64,000 nt of DNA from Rhodopirellula europaea 6C (GCF_000338295.1 NZ_ANMO01000211.1:62001-126000); one strand, 5' to 3'; numbered from the stretch's first letter, positions 25,825 to 35,571 are shown. Program-made: numbers and translations. Notes: a model not told the origin generated them from the sequence alone.

Positions 25825-28310
25825 ATCGACTTCCAATCGAAGATGTTCTTTCGCCGCTGCAAACGGCGATCGGAAACGGAACCGCGGTGGTGCTGAAGGC
25901 TCCACCAGGTGCGGGCAAGACGACTGGGGTGCCGCCTGCGGTTTTGCAAACATTGCTGGACAACGACGTCGCGGGTCAGGTCTGGGTGATCCAGCCTAGG
26001 CGTTTGGCGGCACGTTCGGTGGCGGGCTGGATCGCGAAGTCGCGTGGCGAGTCGGTAGGTGAAACGATCGGCTACCACGTTCGAATGGATCGCCGCGAAT
26101 CCAAGTCGACTCGTGTGTTGTTCATGACGACCGGGATGTTCTTGCGGCGGATGCAATCGGATCCGTTGCTCGAGAATGTGGCCTGCGTTGTTCTGGATGA
26201 ATTCCACGAACGAACTTTGGAACTCGATTTGGCTCTCGCGATGACGCATCGCTTGCGTTCTGAATTGAGAGACGACTTGGGATTGGTCGTCATGTCGGCG
26301 ACGATGGAAACGGAGCCGATCCTCGCATACCTGAATGAAGGCAACCCGCAGAACGCGGTGCCGCTTCGCTGTGAAGGGCGTGCTTATCCGGTTACGGTCC
26401 ACCACGGCGAGGATCAACCGGGCGAGCGAATCGAAAGGCGTATCGTCAAACCAATCCGTGAGGCTCTGATGAACAGCAACGGACACGTGCTGGTGTTCTT
26501 GCCCGGTGTGGGCGAAATTCACCGAGTCCAGTCGGAATTGGAGCGAGCGGGTTTGCCCGGTGATGTGCGATTGGTGATGCTGCACGGATCGCTGTCGCCA
26601 AAACAGCAGGATGATGCGATCAGACCGTCGAGTGAACGCAAAGTGGTTTTGTCGACCAACATTGCTGAGACTTCGGTGACGGTTGATGGCGTGACCGCCG
26701 TGGTTGATTCTGGGATGGCGAAAGTCCCGCGTTTCGATTCGCGTCGCGGGTTGACCAAGTTGGAGACGACGTCGATTTCGTTGGCGTCGGCTGACCAACG
26801 ATCCGGCCGAGCGGGGCGGACGGCGCCGGGAGAAGCGTATCGTTTGTGGAGCCAAGCGGCACAGCGTTCCCGCGACGAATACGACGTCCCGGAGATCCTG
26901 CGATCGGACTTGAGCGAAGTGGTGTTGATGCTGGCCAGCCACGGTGAAACGGATCTTTTCGCGATGCGATGGCTGACCGCTCCTCCGAATCACGCGGTGG
27001 AGTCCGCTCAATCGTTGCTGCGAATGCTGGGGGCGATCGACGAAACCGGTCGAATTACCCGCCGAGGCCAAGCCATGGCGGAAATGCCGCTGCATCCGCG
27101 GATCGCGAGGATGACCACGGAAGCGGTCAGCTCATTGCCAAGGTACTCCGTCGCGATTTTGGCGGCTTTGATGAGCGAGCGAGATCCGTTGGAAGACATG
27201 ACGTCGATGACGCTGGCGGACAAGGTTGACGCGATTGAAAACAATCGGGTGCCACGATCGGTTGCCGCATCTTCGATCAAGTCGATTCGTTCGGTTGCCG
27301 AAACCATTCGTCGTTCTCTACCAAAAGGCGAACCGAAACAAGCTGACGGTGGGGAGATAGATCGTGATGTGTCTGTCGCCCGTGCTTTGTTATCCGCTTA
27401 TCCCGACCGAGTGGTCTTGCGTCGTTCGGACTCACCAGACCGTGGCCGGATGGTTGGTGGTCGTGGCGTGTCGGGGCTGACACGAGTACTTGGCGAAGGG
27501 GCCAGCGAAGAGTTGTTGCTCTGCTTTGACGTGGACGGCGGTGGTACGGAATCGCGAGTGAGGGCGGCGGTGCCGATTCGGGAGGAATGGCTTGACCCTG
27601 AACAGATTCATACAGTGCGAACACAGTCGTGGGATCAGGAACGCGGTGCGGTTCGTTGCCGGCGGCAAGTGACCTACGGAGACTTGGTGCTTCGCGAGAC
27701 TCCGGACAAGGTTCCCGGCGATGATGAAACCGCATCGATTTTGTTCGACAATGCGAAGATGCAACTTCCACTTGGCGGCGTGAAGTTTCAAAAGCTTTTG
27801 CATCGGATCGGAATGGTCGGGGAAATCGACGATCAAGTTCCATCGGTGACTGAAGAGATGCATTTGGAATTGCTTCGGCAGTTGTGCGCCGGTCGATCAA
27901 GCCTGCAAGAGTTGAGGTCCGCACCTTGGACGGATCACGTTCTTGGAATGATCGGGTATTCGGCATGGCAAATTGTGCAGCAGGAGGCTCCTGAAGAGGT
28001 GCAGTTACCGGGAGGACGCAGAGCAGCAGTGCACTATGACGAAGGCAAGCCACCATGGATCGAGGTGAAGATACAGCTTTGTTTTGGGTGGCCTGATACG
28101 CCGCGGATTTTGCGAGGTCGGCAGCCATTGCAGTTGCATTTGCTGGGGCCGAACGGGCGTCCGCAGCAGATCACGAATGACTTAGCTAGCTTTTGGGCCA
28201 CGACTTACGGCGAAATCCGCAAAGAACTTAGGCGCCGGTACCCGAAACATGATTGGCCAGAGGATGCCTTGTCGGCGGAGGCTAGTTTCAACGGAATGAA
28301 GCGTCGCTGA
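25821..28310 (+). CDS. hrpB: ATP-dependent helicase HrpB
   Basis: 829 aa from the ATG at 25821. DExH-box helicase with Walker A in PPGAGKTT (residues 28-35), DEFHERTLELDLAL (about 126), MSATME, LSTNIAETSVTVDGV and SADQRSGRAGRTAPGEAYRLW. The C-terminal portion (GRGVSGLTRVLGEGASEELLLCFD; PGGRRAAVHYDEGKPPWIEVKIQ) is the HrpB-specific domain. Length and order match HrpB, which is common in bacteria but of poorly known role, probably in RNA metabolism. The open frame begins at 25770; I use the ATG that overlaps the esterase stop. An RNA helicase coupled to an exported esterase is an odd pairing. Confidence 0.95.
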   Translation: MNRLPIEDVLSPLQTAIGNGTAVVLKAPPGAGKTTGVPPAVLQTLLDNDVAGQVWVIQPRRLAARSVAGWIAKSRGESVGETIGYHVRMDRRESKSTRVLFMTTGMFLRRMQSDPLLENVACVVLDEFHERTLELDLALAMTHRLRSELRDDLGLVVMSATMETEPILAYLNEGNPQNAVPLRCEGRAYPVTVHHGEDQPGERIERRIVKPIREALMNSNGHVLVFLPGVGEIHRVQSELERAGLPGDVRLVMLHGSLSPKQQDDAIRPSSERKVVLSTNIAETSVTVDGVTAVVDSGMAKVPRFDSRRGLTKLETTSISLASADQRSGRAGRTAPGEAYRLWSQAAQRSRDEYDVPEILRSDLSEVVLMLASHGETDLFAMRWLTAPPNHAVESAQSLLRMLGAIDETGRITRRGQAMAEMPLHPRIARMTTEAVSSLPRYSVAILAALMSERDPLEDMTSMTLADKVDAIENNRVPRSVAASSIKSIRSVAETIRRSLPKGEPKQADGGEIDRDVSVARALLSAYPDRVVLRRSDSPDRGRMVGGRGVSGLTRVLGEGASEELLLCFDVDGGGTESRVRAAVPIREEWLDPEQIHTVRTQSWDQERGAVRCRRQVTYGDLVLRETPDKVPGDDETASILFDNAKMQLPLGGVKFQKLLHRIGMVGEIDDQVPSVTEEMHLELLRQLCAGRSSLQELRSAPWTDHVLGMIGYSAWQIVQQEAPEEVQLPGGRRAAVHYDEGKPPWIEVKIQLCFGWPDTPRILRGRQPLQLHLLGPNGRPQQITNDLASFWATTYGEIRKELRRRYPKHDWPEDALSAEASFNGMKRR

Positions 28311-28366
28311 GTGCCAAGGTTCAGACATTTTGTTAACGTAGTGTTTGGTTGTTCGTTCGTTTCCCC

Positions 28367-29182
28367 ATGCCGAGTTCAACGATGGATCGATTCTCGTTTT
28401 CAAGTTTTGCCCGCTACGCCGTTTTGCCAATTGCCTTCGTCGTCGGCGGGTGCGGTTCGTCTTCGTCGCCAACGCAGGAGACGCCTGAGGTTTCGACCGA
28501 ATCCAACGTGACCGAGCCTGCGGTAGAACCCGCGGCGGTCGATTCTCGGCAACCTAATTTGAACACGCCTGGCGGAATCACTCTGCCCGAAGGTGATCTG
28601 CCCGACGCACCCGTCAAGCGATCCAGTCCCGCCGAGGGCGGTATGAGTTTGCCGGAAGATTTGGACATCAGTGCGGCAGACGGCGAAGCGGCAGGCAGTG
28701 ATACGTCAACCGTTTTGGTTGCCGCTGCGAAAGACGTTTCCATTGAATACGCCAAGTGGGAAAAGGTTCGCGAGAAAGCGGGCAAGACAGGCAAAGTGAC
28801 GGTGGTGGATGTTTGGTCGTTGGCCTGTGGTCCTTGTTTGAAAGAGTTTCCGAACTTGGTGGCGATGCAGAACCGATTCGGAGAAAAGTTGGTCGCGATT
28901 GGAGCCAACGTGGACTTTGATGGTCGCAAGACTCGACCACCGGAGTCGTACGAACCAAAGGTCACTCAATTTCTTTCCAGCGTTGAAGCGGAATTCACGA
29001 ACTACATCGTGCAAACACCCAGCGACGAGGTGTTTGAGGCGATTGGAATTGGATCCATCCCCGCGGTGATTGTGTTCGATGAAGACGGCAAGATGGTGAA
29101 ACTGTTTTCTGATGTCGGAGAAAGCGCGGGCTTCACCTATGAAGCTGACATTGTTCCGCTGGTTGAGAAACTGCTGAACTGA
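28367..29182 (+). CDS. thioredoxin-like (TlpA/ResA-type) lipoprotein
   Basis: 271 aa from the ATG at 28367. A hydrophobic core ending in VVGGC (Cys29) looks like a lipobox, followed by a Ser/Thr/Glu/Pro-rich linker of about 95 residues. The thioredoxin fold starts near 125 with KVTVVDVWSLACGPCLKEFPNL; the redox pair is Cys154 and Cys157 (CGPC). Later come KLVAIGANVDFDG and GIGSIPAVIVFDEDGKMV with a cis-Pro. TlpA-type proteins act outside the membrane, in cytochrome c maturation or disulfide exchange. It sits just before a di-heme cytochrome gene, which fits that role by inference. Confidence 0.85.
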   Translation: MPSSTMDRFSFSSFARYAVLPIAFVVGGCGSSSSPTQETPEVSTESNVTEPAVEPAAVDSRQPNLNTPGGITLPEGDLPDAPVKRSSPAEGGMSLPEDLDISAADGEAAGSDTSTVLVAAAKDVSIEYAKWEKVREKAGKTGKVTVVDVWSLACGPCLKEFPNLVAMQNRFGEKLVAIGANVDFDGRKTRPPESYEPKVTQFLSSVEAEFTNYIVQTPSDEVFEAIGIGSIPAVIVFDEDGKMVKLFSDVGESAGFTYEADIVPLVEKLLN

Positions 29183-29276
29183 ACGCGTCTTCGACTATCC
29201 TTCGGTGCAGTCGTTCTTGTGCAAGGCGACTTGCATTCACTCGTGCTTTAGCGGTGAAACTCCGTTGGACTTTGTC

Positions 29277-32200
29277 ATGAATCATTTTGTCGTCGCCGAT
29301 CGCCAACGTGTTTGCTTGAATGCTTGCGTTGGCTTCTTTCTTGTTCTGTGCAATGGTGTCACGTCATCCGCCGCACCTCCGACGACAACGCTGCGACAAG
29401 CGATTCCGCTGGAAACGCAATTGCGTGACGCTGATCCGCTGTACTTAGCCGAGCAATCACGACTGCGTGGCGATGCTCGACGCGGAGCCTTGGTTTTCTA
29501 CAAATCGGCCGCGAATTGTGTGAGTTGCCATGGGGACGATTCCAACACATCGCCTCTCGGACCGCCAATCGCTCAGCTTGGCAAGGATTTGACGGACGAA
29601 TACCTCGTCGACGCTTTGCTACGACCTTCCAAACACATTCGCGAAGGATATGAAACCTATTCGGTGTTGACCGTGGATGGTGAAGTCTTCAAAGGCATGC
29701 TGGTCAAGCAGGACGACGCTGCGATCACGATGCGGCTTGGTCAAACGCCGGAAAAGGATTTCACTTTGTCACGTGACGAGATTGAGGTGATGAAGAAGGA
29801 CGAGCAGTCCATGATGCCGGCGGGATTGATGAAGTCGATCAAGACGCAACGCGAATTTTTGGATCTGTTGCGGTACCTGATGAGCGTGGTTCGAGGTGGC
29901 AAGTCAGCCGAGGAAGAGTTGCGACCGTCGCCGGAGCAGTTGCTCGTCAGAGATGACTCGATCAATCTGGACCACGCCGGCATTATCCGGTCGCTGCGGT
30001 CACGCGATGTCAATGAAGGCGAGAGTTTGTTTCGAGGCGATTGTGCCAATTGCCACGGAATGGACGGCAAGCAGCCTGCACTACCTACCGCTCGGGCATT
30101 CAGTTCGCAGGAACTGAAGTTTGGTGCTGATCCCTACAAAATGTTCATGACCCTGACCAAGGGCAATGGACTGATGGGGCCGATGACGTATCTGACTCCG
30201 CACCAACGATACCAAGTGGTGCACTACATTCGCGAAACGCTGATGAAGGATCAGAATCCGGGCTATGAGCCGGTTAGCGATGCGTATCTGGATTCGCTTC
30301 CCAAGGGGACAGAAGATGGCAAGCGTTTCGAGATTCAACAACGCGATTTTGGGTTGGCTTTGGGCTCGCAATTGCGACGTGACTACCCCAGTGTGCTGAC
30401 GTTGCCGCTGGGCGAACTGACGGTTTCCTACAACTTGCACGCGATGGATTTGGCGGACGTTTGGGCTGGTGGATTCTTAGACCTTAGCGAAACCCAGCAT
30501 CAACGTCCTCGCGGGGAAGGCACGGCCAATCCGGATGGGATGACGGTTGCTGGTTTGGCAGCGTGGCATTGGGGACACGATGGCGAGCTGGACTATTCTC
30601 GCGAAGGTTGCCTGCCACGCGGTCCGCTACCAGCGAAGTGGATGGACTATCACGGGTATTACGCACTCGATGATGAGGTCGTGTTGAGCTACCAGATCGA
30701 CGGTCGCGAAGTATTGGAGCGTGCAGTGGCGATTGATTCGCGGACGCTCTCGCATGAGCTGTGGATCGGCCCGGGGGATTCACTTGTGTTGTCGGTTGGA
30801 AAAGGACCGGCCGAGGCGAATGATTGGAAAGTGGACCAAGAGACAGGGCTGGCGTCACTTCAAGGTTCTGACGCGCAAAATCATTCGTTCGCGGCGGCAA
30901 GTGTCGCCGGCAAGAGCCACGATGTGTCCTGGGAACTCGCGTCCGAGCAACGTCTGAAGTTGACCATTCCGGCGGATCGATCGGCTCGAAGTCTGCGAGT
31001 CACGGTGGGTGTGGGTGATGCGGATCAAGAGCTCGCCGCATTCAAGGCTTTGTCTAAGAACACGTTGAAAGAACCTGTCGCAGATCTGTCATCGTTGATT
31101 GAACGCCCGTCCTCGAAGCCGGCTCCCCAACGCTGGCCCGGAGAGATCACGACGGTCGGCACCTTGGGATTGGAACAAGACGGCTACGCTCTCGACACGC
31201 TGACGCGCCCCGATTCAACTCCGTGGAACACTTGGTTTCGCACCACGGCGCTCGATTTCTTTGACGATGGGCGGATGGCGATCGCGACTCACGGCGGTGA
31301 CGTTTGGATCGTTTCGGGAATCGATGAAACACTCGACGAACTTCGTTGGAAACGTTACGCCGCGGGTCTCTATGAACCCTTTGGGGTGAAGGTTGTCGAT
31401 GGCGACGTGTTTGTGACCTGTAAAGATCGGCTGGTGCGGCTTCACGATCGCGACTGGAATGGCGAAGCGGACTTTTACGAGAGCTTCAATGCGGACACGG
31501 ATGTATCCACGAACTTTCACGCTTTCAACTTCGATTTGCAAACCGACTCGGAAGGGAACTTCTACTACGCCAAGAGTGGGCATGGTGCCGACTTTGCGTT
31601 GCCCGGTGCCGTTTGGCGGGTTTCTAAAGACGGCAAAGAACGCGAGGTGGTTTGCACCGGATTCCGAACGCCAAACGGGCTCGGCACGTTGCCGGGCGGA
31701 CGCATTACCGTGAGTGACAATCAGGGGCAATGGACTCCCGCGTCAAAGGTTTCCATCGCCAAACCAGGCACTTTTCATGGCTGGGTTCCGACCTATTCGA
31801 TTCCGGACAAATGGGAGCCGGATGGAGGCAAGATCGATATCAAAAAGGTAGTTGCTCCGGAAACGTTTGAGCAGCCGTTGGTGTGGATGCCGCAAGCTTT
31901 TGACAACTCGTCCGGTGGCCAAATTTGGGTTGAGGATGATCGCTTCGGGCCGCTATCGAATCATCTACTGCACACCAGTTTCGGCAAAGGATGGATGTCG
32001 ATGATGATGATTCAGGAGGTCGGTGAGACCGCGCAAGCCGCCATCGTGAAGCTGCCCTTTGATTTCTCAACGGGAATCATGCGAGGTCGAGTCAACCCGC
32101 ACGACGGCCAGGTCTACGCGACTGGTTTGCAAGGCTGGAACGGCGGTGGGCGGTTTGGGCTGGATGATGGAGGCGTGCAGCGACTTCGCTACACCGGCAC

Positions 32201-32600
32201 GCCTCCCAAAATGATCACCGACGCCCGTGTGGTTGCCGGCGGTTTGGAATTGGATCTTAACTTCCCCGTGAACGCTGAATCGGTCCTCGAAGGAGACGCC
32301 GTTTCAATCGTCCAGTGGGACTACTTGTGGAGCAGGGCCTACGGATCGGATCAATACATCCCCGGCACTGCCGAATCAGACGACCCAAAGATTGGCACCG
32401 AAACTTTGGTTCCCCAATCGGTGCAAGTCAACGCCGTTCCGGGTGAACCAGGCTCGTCGCGATTGCGATTGAACCTGCCAACTCTAGGGCCGGTCGATCA
32501 GTTGCAACTGCAATTGCGGATTCAAGCTGATGACGGAGAAGCGTTTGATGAAGAGGTGTATTGGACGATCCACGTCGTGCCCTCAAGCGATCCGCGATGA
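29277..32600 (+). CDS. exported fusion of a two-heme cytochrome c and a dehydrogenase-type beta-propeller
   Basis: 1107 aa from the ATG at 29277, with a signal peptide ending near SSAAPP. Two heme-binding CxxCH motifs are visible: CVSCH (81-85), in a block of the Pirellula/Verrucomicrobium heme-binding type with LLRPSKHIREGYETY and MMPAGLM, and CANCH (256-260). The middle is beta-rich. From about residue 620 a propeller of the membrane-bound-dehydrogenase type begins: FFDDGRMAIATHGGDVWIV, LYEPFGVKVVDGDVFV, FRTPNGLGTLPGGRITVSDNQGQW, ATGLQGWNGGG. Expected outside the inner membrane in sugar or alcohol oxidation; substrate and cofactor unknown. The second half is related in layout to the protein at 42581. 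Confidence 0.85.
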   Translation: MNHFVVADRQRVCLNACVGFFLVLCNGVTSSAAPPTTTLRQAIPLETQLRDADPLYLAEQSRLRGDARRGALVFYKSAANCVSCHGDDSNTSPLGPPIAQLGKDLTDEYLVDALLRPSKHIREGYETYSVLTVDGEVFKGMLVKQDDAAITMRLGQTPEKDFTLSRDEIEVMKKDEQSMMPAGLMKSIKTQREFLDLLRYLMSVVRGGKSAEEELRPSPEQLLVRDDSINLDHAGIIRSLRSRDVNEGESLFRGDCANCHGMDGKQPALPTARAFSSQELKFGADPYKMFMTLTKGNGLMGPMTYLTPHQRYQVVHYIRETLMKDQNPGYEPVSDAYLDSLPKGTEDGKRFEIQQRDFGLALGSQLRRDYPSVLTLPLGELTVSYNLHAMDLADVWAGGFLDLSETQHQRPRGEGTANPDGMTVAGLAAWHWGHDGELDYSREGCLPRGPLPAKWMDYHGYYALDDEVVLSYQIDGREVLERAVAIDSRTLSHELWIGPGDSLVLSVGKGPAEANDWKVDQETGLASLQGSDAQNHSFAAASVAGKSHDVSWELASEQRLKLTIPADRSARSLRVTVGVGDADQELAAFKALSKNTLKEPVADLSSLIERPSSKPAPQRWPGEITTVGTLGLEQDGYALDTLTRPDSTPWNTWFRTTALDFFDDGRMAIATHGGDVWIVSGIDETLDELRWKRYAAGLYEPFGVKVVDGDVFVTCKDRLVRLHDRDWNGEADFYESFNADTDVSTNFHAFNFDLQTDSEGNFYYAKSGHGADFALPGAVWRVSKDGKEREVVCTGFRTPNGLGTLPGGRITVSDNQGQWTPASKVSIAKPGTFHGWVPTYSIPDKWEPDGGKIDIKKVVAPETFEQPLVWMPQAFDNSSGGQIWVEDDRFGPLSNHLLHTSFGKGWMSMMMIQEVGETAQAAIVKLPFDFSTGIMRGRVNPHDGQVYATGLQGWNGGGRFGLDDGGVQRLRYTGTPPKMITDARVVAGGLELDLNFPVNAESVLEGDAVSIVQWDYLWSRAYGSDQYIPGTAESDDPKIGTETLVPQSVQVNAVPGEPGSSRLRLNLPTLGPVDQLQLQLRIQADDGEAFDEEVYWTIHVVPSSDPR

Positions 32601-32613
32601 CGCGAGTGTTTGC

Positions 32614-32671
32614 TGTGAGATAGGCGTCCAGTTGTCGTGAGTGCACTGACAGGCTGGAAGCCTATCCCACA
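32614..32671. repeat. imperfect inverted repeat between convergent genes
   Basis: Arms 32614-32631 and 32654-32671 are 18 bp each with 16 of 18 matching, separated by a 22-bp loop. It lies 14 bp after the stop of the di-heme fusion gene and before the convergent SGNH hydrolase stop at 32690. It could act as a two-way terminator or be one copy of a dispersed REP-like element; no other copy is evident in this window. Confidence 0.55.
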
Positions 32672-32689
32672 TTCACAGTGTGAGGTAAC

Positions 32690-33679
32690 TCACGGAGTGC
32701 TGGGTGAATTTGCGATGCCTTGGATGACGTCTCCGCTTTGTTGGGCTGCTCGGTGAGCGATCGTTTGTAGGTGGGTGGCGTATTCGGGGGCGAGTTTGTC
32801 GGGCACGAATTCGTTGCCGATCGGGCTCTCGCCGTACAGGCATTCGAACCACACGCACGCGCCCAAGTACTCGCCTGCGGAGTTGGCATGGTGCCCGTCC
32901 ATCTTCAGTTGTTGATTGCCATCGCTTGCTCGCCAACGGTATCCCACGTGCAGCGAGTGAGTTTGGTCGGGTAGCTCAGGGTACTTGAGTGTGTTCGCAT
33001 CAAAGTTAGCCGGCGCGCGGTAGCCGTACTTGGGATGATTGTCCGCCGCCCAGAACGCGTCGCCGACGGGAATGCGATTGGCTGACAGCTCGTCGACAAT
33101 GGTTCGGTAGGCTTGGCTGAGCCCTTCATACATGGCTTGCTGGGTGGCAGGTTCTCCGATCGCAGGTTTGGTTCGGCTGAATCGTGGATCGTCGCTTCGA
33201 TATGCCCAAGTCTGATGCACCAGCAACTTGGCTTGCGGTGCATCGCGACGAATGATGTCTGCCAACTGCTGAGCGTACGGACGGTAGGTTTCGATGTCGT
33301 GGCTTTTGATGCTGAGCTGCTGAATGGTTACGAAGTCCCATCGTTCGCTTTGCAGTGCTTCTTGGAGGATGTCGCCGTTCTTGTACCGGGCGAGTTCGGC
33401 GGTGGGGTCTGCTTCGTATGCCAATGCCTTCTGCGCATGCAACTCCAGGGGCGAACCACCGATTGAAAGCATCTTGTGCGTCAGCTTGTGACCAGCCGCC
33501 TCAACAATCTGGTTCAGATAGCGTGTCGCGTTGTGAGTGAAGCTGTTGCCGATCGTCAGAATGCGAACATGTTTCGGCTCGTCGTGGGGTGGCTGCTGGG
33601 GCGAGTCCGCGTACGAGGGCGTGACAAGCTCCAGCGACAGGAAGGTTAACGAGCAAACGAAGGAAAGCGATCGCAACAT
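32690..33679 (-). CDS. exported SGNH/GDSL-like hydrolase
   Basis: 329 aa with a signal peptide (SFVCSLTFLSLELVTPSYA). Block I of the SGNH fold is ILTIGNSFTHNA, where Ser is the nucleophile. The block with Gly is MLSIGGSPLELH, and near the C-terminus MDGHHANSAGEYLGACVWFECLYG holds the Asp/His pair. The GNSFT form is typical of DUF4886-like planctomycete and Bacteroidetes proteins. SGNH enzymes deacylate carbohydrates or lipids; given the neighbouring CE15-type esterase and sulfatase, a deacetylase on polysaccharide is a reasonable guess. I chose the ATG at 33679; the frame is open back to 33781. Confidence 0.82.
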   Translation of the reverse strand: MLRSLSFVCSLTFLSLELVTPSYADSPQQPPHDEPKHVRILTIGNSFTHNATRYLNQIVEAAGHKLTHKMLSIGGSPLELHAQKALAYEADPTAELARYKNGDILQEALQSERWDFVTIQQLSIKSHDIETYRPYAQQLADIIRRDAPQAKLLVHQTWAYRSDDPRFSRTKPAIGEPATQQAMYEGLSQAYRTIVDELSANRIPVGDAFWAADNHPKYGYRAPANFDANTLKYPELPDQTHSLHVGYRWRASDGNQQLKMDGHHANSAGEYLGACVWFECLYGESPIGNEFVPDKLAPEYATHLQTIAHRAAQQSGDVIQGIANSPSTP

Positions 33680-33880
33680 GGTCGGTTCATTCCTCTGGAG
33701 ATGGTGGGAAGCAGCGGCGGGGCAGCTATCGTACTTGAAAAGAAGTGGCCAATTGTTGAACGGTGATGACGCTGTGAACATCGTCCTCGTACCTTCTCCC
33801 TCGCATTCGCCAAGCCGGCGTCGCGAGAACTCCCTATAAAACGTTGTTTCGAGGGAGGTGGACGGCGCGACGGTTGGTCC

Positions 33881-33911
33881 AAAAAAGAAGGGAGCCCCGG
33901 GGCTCCCTTCT
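33881..33911 (-). terminator. rho-independent terminator of the symporter operon
   Basis: A perfect 13-bp inverted repeat without spacer (33886-33911) is followed on the minus strand by six T (33881-33886 read as A on plus). It begins 26 bp past the symporter stop at 33937. Confidence 0.85.
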
Positions 33912-33936
33912 AGTCAATCGAATTTCAGGCTGCGTT

Positions 33937-35571
33937 TCAGGCCTGGTCTGGGAAGAATTTCGCCAGAGTTTCCTGCGGTGGTTTTGGTGTCACCAGGGAA
34001 ACCACAACCATCGCGATCAGGGTGCTGAACACCATCGCAACGACTGGCATCACTTCGTAGCTCTCGCCACCGATTGGCAGACGCAAGACGTATTTGCTCA
34101 GCCCCTGCGGGTCCAAGGTGCCTTGGTAGAACAAATACGACCAACTGGTGATAGCGGCCAGAATTCCAGCGATCGCTCCGGACGCGGTGAGGCCGCGCCA
34201 ATACAACGCCGCGACAACCAGTGGGAACAACGAGCTGAATCCGCTGAAGCACCAGACTCCCAACGCAAACACACTGCGAACGTTGCCGAGACTGAGCAGG
34301 TACGTGATCGCAACAATCGCAACGATGAACAAACGCGTGAAGAGGACTTGCTGTTTGTCGGTGAAACGGTCTGCACCAAACGTGTGGTTGACCACGTCGT
34401 TGTTGAACATCGTTCCAATGCAGAGGAACTGACTGTCCAAGCTGGACATGATCGCGGCCAAAATCCCGGCGGCCAGGAATCCACCCAGGATGGGTGCGGT
34501 TTGGGTTTTCACCAGGAACGGCAGAACCTTGTTGGCATCAACAATGTCGCCACCAGGCAAACGTGGCAGCGGTGGCTTCGCCGGCATCAATTCGCCGGTC
34601 GCCCAGACTCCCACCAATACGCATGGCACCCAGACAATCATGATGAACAGCGGGTGGCAAACGACGGACAGCTTGAACGTGCTGGCTTTCTTTGCCGTCA
34701 TCCAGTGTTGGAATAGGTGCGGGAACATGCCCACAGACAACGGGATCATCAGGTAGGTGAAGAATTTCGTCTTGCTCATCTCCACCCGCGTTTTGCCTTC
34801 TTCCGGTATGGATTCGCCAAGCACGCGAAGGTTCTCGAAAAAGCCGTCTTGTTTGCCAAGCTTGTTCGCAATGACGAAGAACGTCACCACACCCAAGACC
34901 ATGAAGACCAACGTTTGGAATGTATTGGCCCAGGTCGTGCCTCGCATACCGCCAAAGAACACGTAGACCAGCACGACCGTGCAAATGGTCAAAGATCCGA
35001 GCCACGCGGGAATGCCGCCATGAACGGCCGGATCGATTCCGCCGGGGCCGCCTTCCAGCTTAACCGGGAACATGTCAGGGGCCAGTCCCGCGGTCAGGGC
35101 TTGGACAACGCCACCGGCACTGATCACACCGACCAACAGGTACGGGATGATCATTCCAACCAGGATCGGAAAGAGCAGCCAGCCGACCAAGTTGTTGTTG
35201 AGTCGGTCGCGAAAGAATTCGATTTGGGTGGTGTAGTTGTGAGCGCGAGCGAAACGCCAGACTTTGACACCGATCAAGAAGAAGCACAGCGAGTGGATGA
35301 TGCCGCTGCTGCTGGCCAGCATCCCGTAGACGCCGATGCCTTCTCGGAAAGCTTCGCCGCTGCTGCCGACCAGAGCGAACGCCGTCATCGTCGTCCCAAA
35401 CATGCTCATCAGCAGCAGGAACGGACCAATCGAATGGCTGGCAACTTGATAGTCTTCCTTGGTTCCTTTGAACAAACGACTGCTGAACAGTCCCAAGGCG
35501 AGCAATAAGCTCAGGTACACCAAGATAATGATGAACTGAGGAACCCCGTTTTGCATTTCGGCAATCATCAT
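33937..35571 (-). CDS. sodium:solute symporter family (SSS) permease
   Basis: 544 aa with about 13 membrane spans. It has SSS features: the first helix with VYLSLLLALGLFSSRLFKGTKEDYQVASHSIGPF, SMFGTTMTAFALVGSSGEAF, FFGGMRGTTWANTFQ, and AAGILAAIMSSLDSQFLCIGTMF with the conserved sodium-site Ser/Asp pattern. The family co-transports sugars, amino acids, acetate or urea with Na+; I cannot assign the substrate. Its start overlaps the DUF3311 gene stop (ATGA, 35568-35571), a pairing known for SSS transporters of this subgroup. Confidence 0.92.
   Translation of the reverse strand: MMIAEMQNGVPQFIIILVYLSLLLALGLFSSRLFKGTKEDYQVASHSIGPFLLLMSMFGTTMTAFALVGSSGEAFREGIGVYGMLASSSGIIHSLCFFLIGVKVWRFARAHNYTTQIEFFRDRLNNNLVGWLLFPILVGMIIPYLLVGVISAGGVVQALTAGLAPDMFPVKLEGGPGGIDPAVHGGIPAWLGSLTICTVVLVYVFFGGMRGTTWANTFQTLVFMVLGVVTFFVIANKLGKQDGFFENLRVLGESIPEEGKTRVEMSKTKFFTYLMIPLSVGMFPHLFQHWMTAKKASTFKLSVVCHPLFIMIVWVPCVLVGVWATGELMPAKPPLPRLPGGDIVDANKVLPFLVKTQTAPILGGFLAAGILAAIMSSLDSQFLCIGTMFNNDVVNHTFGADRFTDKQQVLFTRLFIVAIVAITYLLSLGNVRSVFALGVWCFSGFSSLFPLVVAALYWRGLTASGAIAGILAAITSWSYLFYQGTLDPQGLSKYVLRLPIGGESYEVMPVVAMVFSTLIAMVVVSLVTPKPPQETLAKFFPDQA

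Noticed and set aside
25779-27095. Open frame of 438 codons on the minus strand
   Set aside because: Antisense to hrpB, which has full helicase motifs. His/Arg/Gln-rich composition is typical of a shadow frame.
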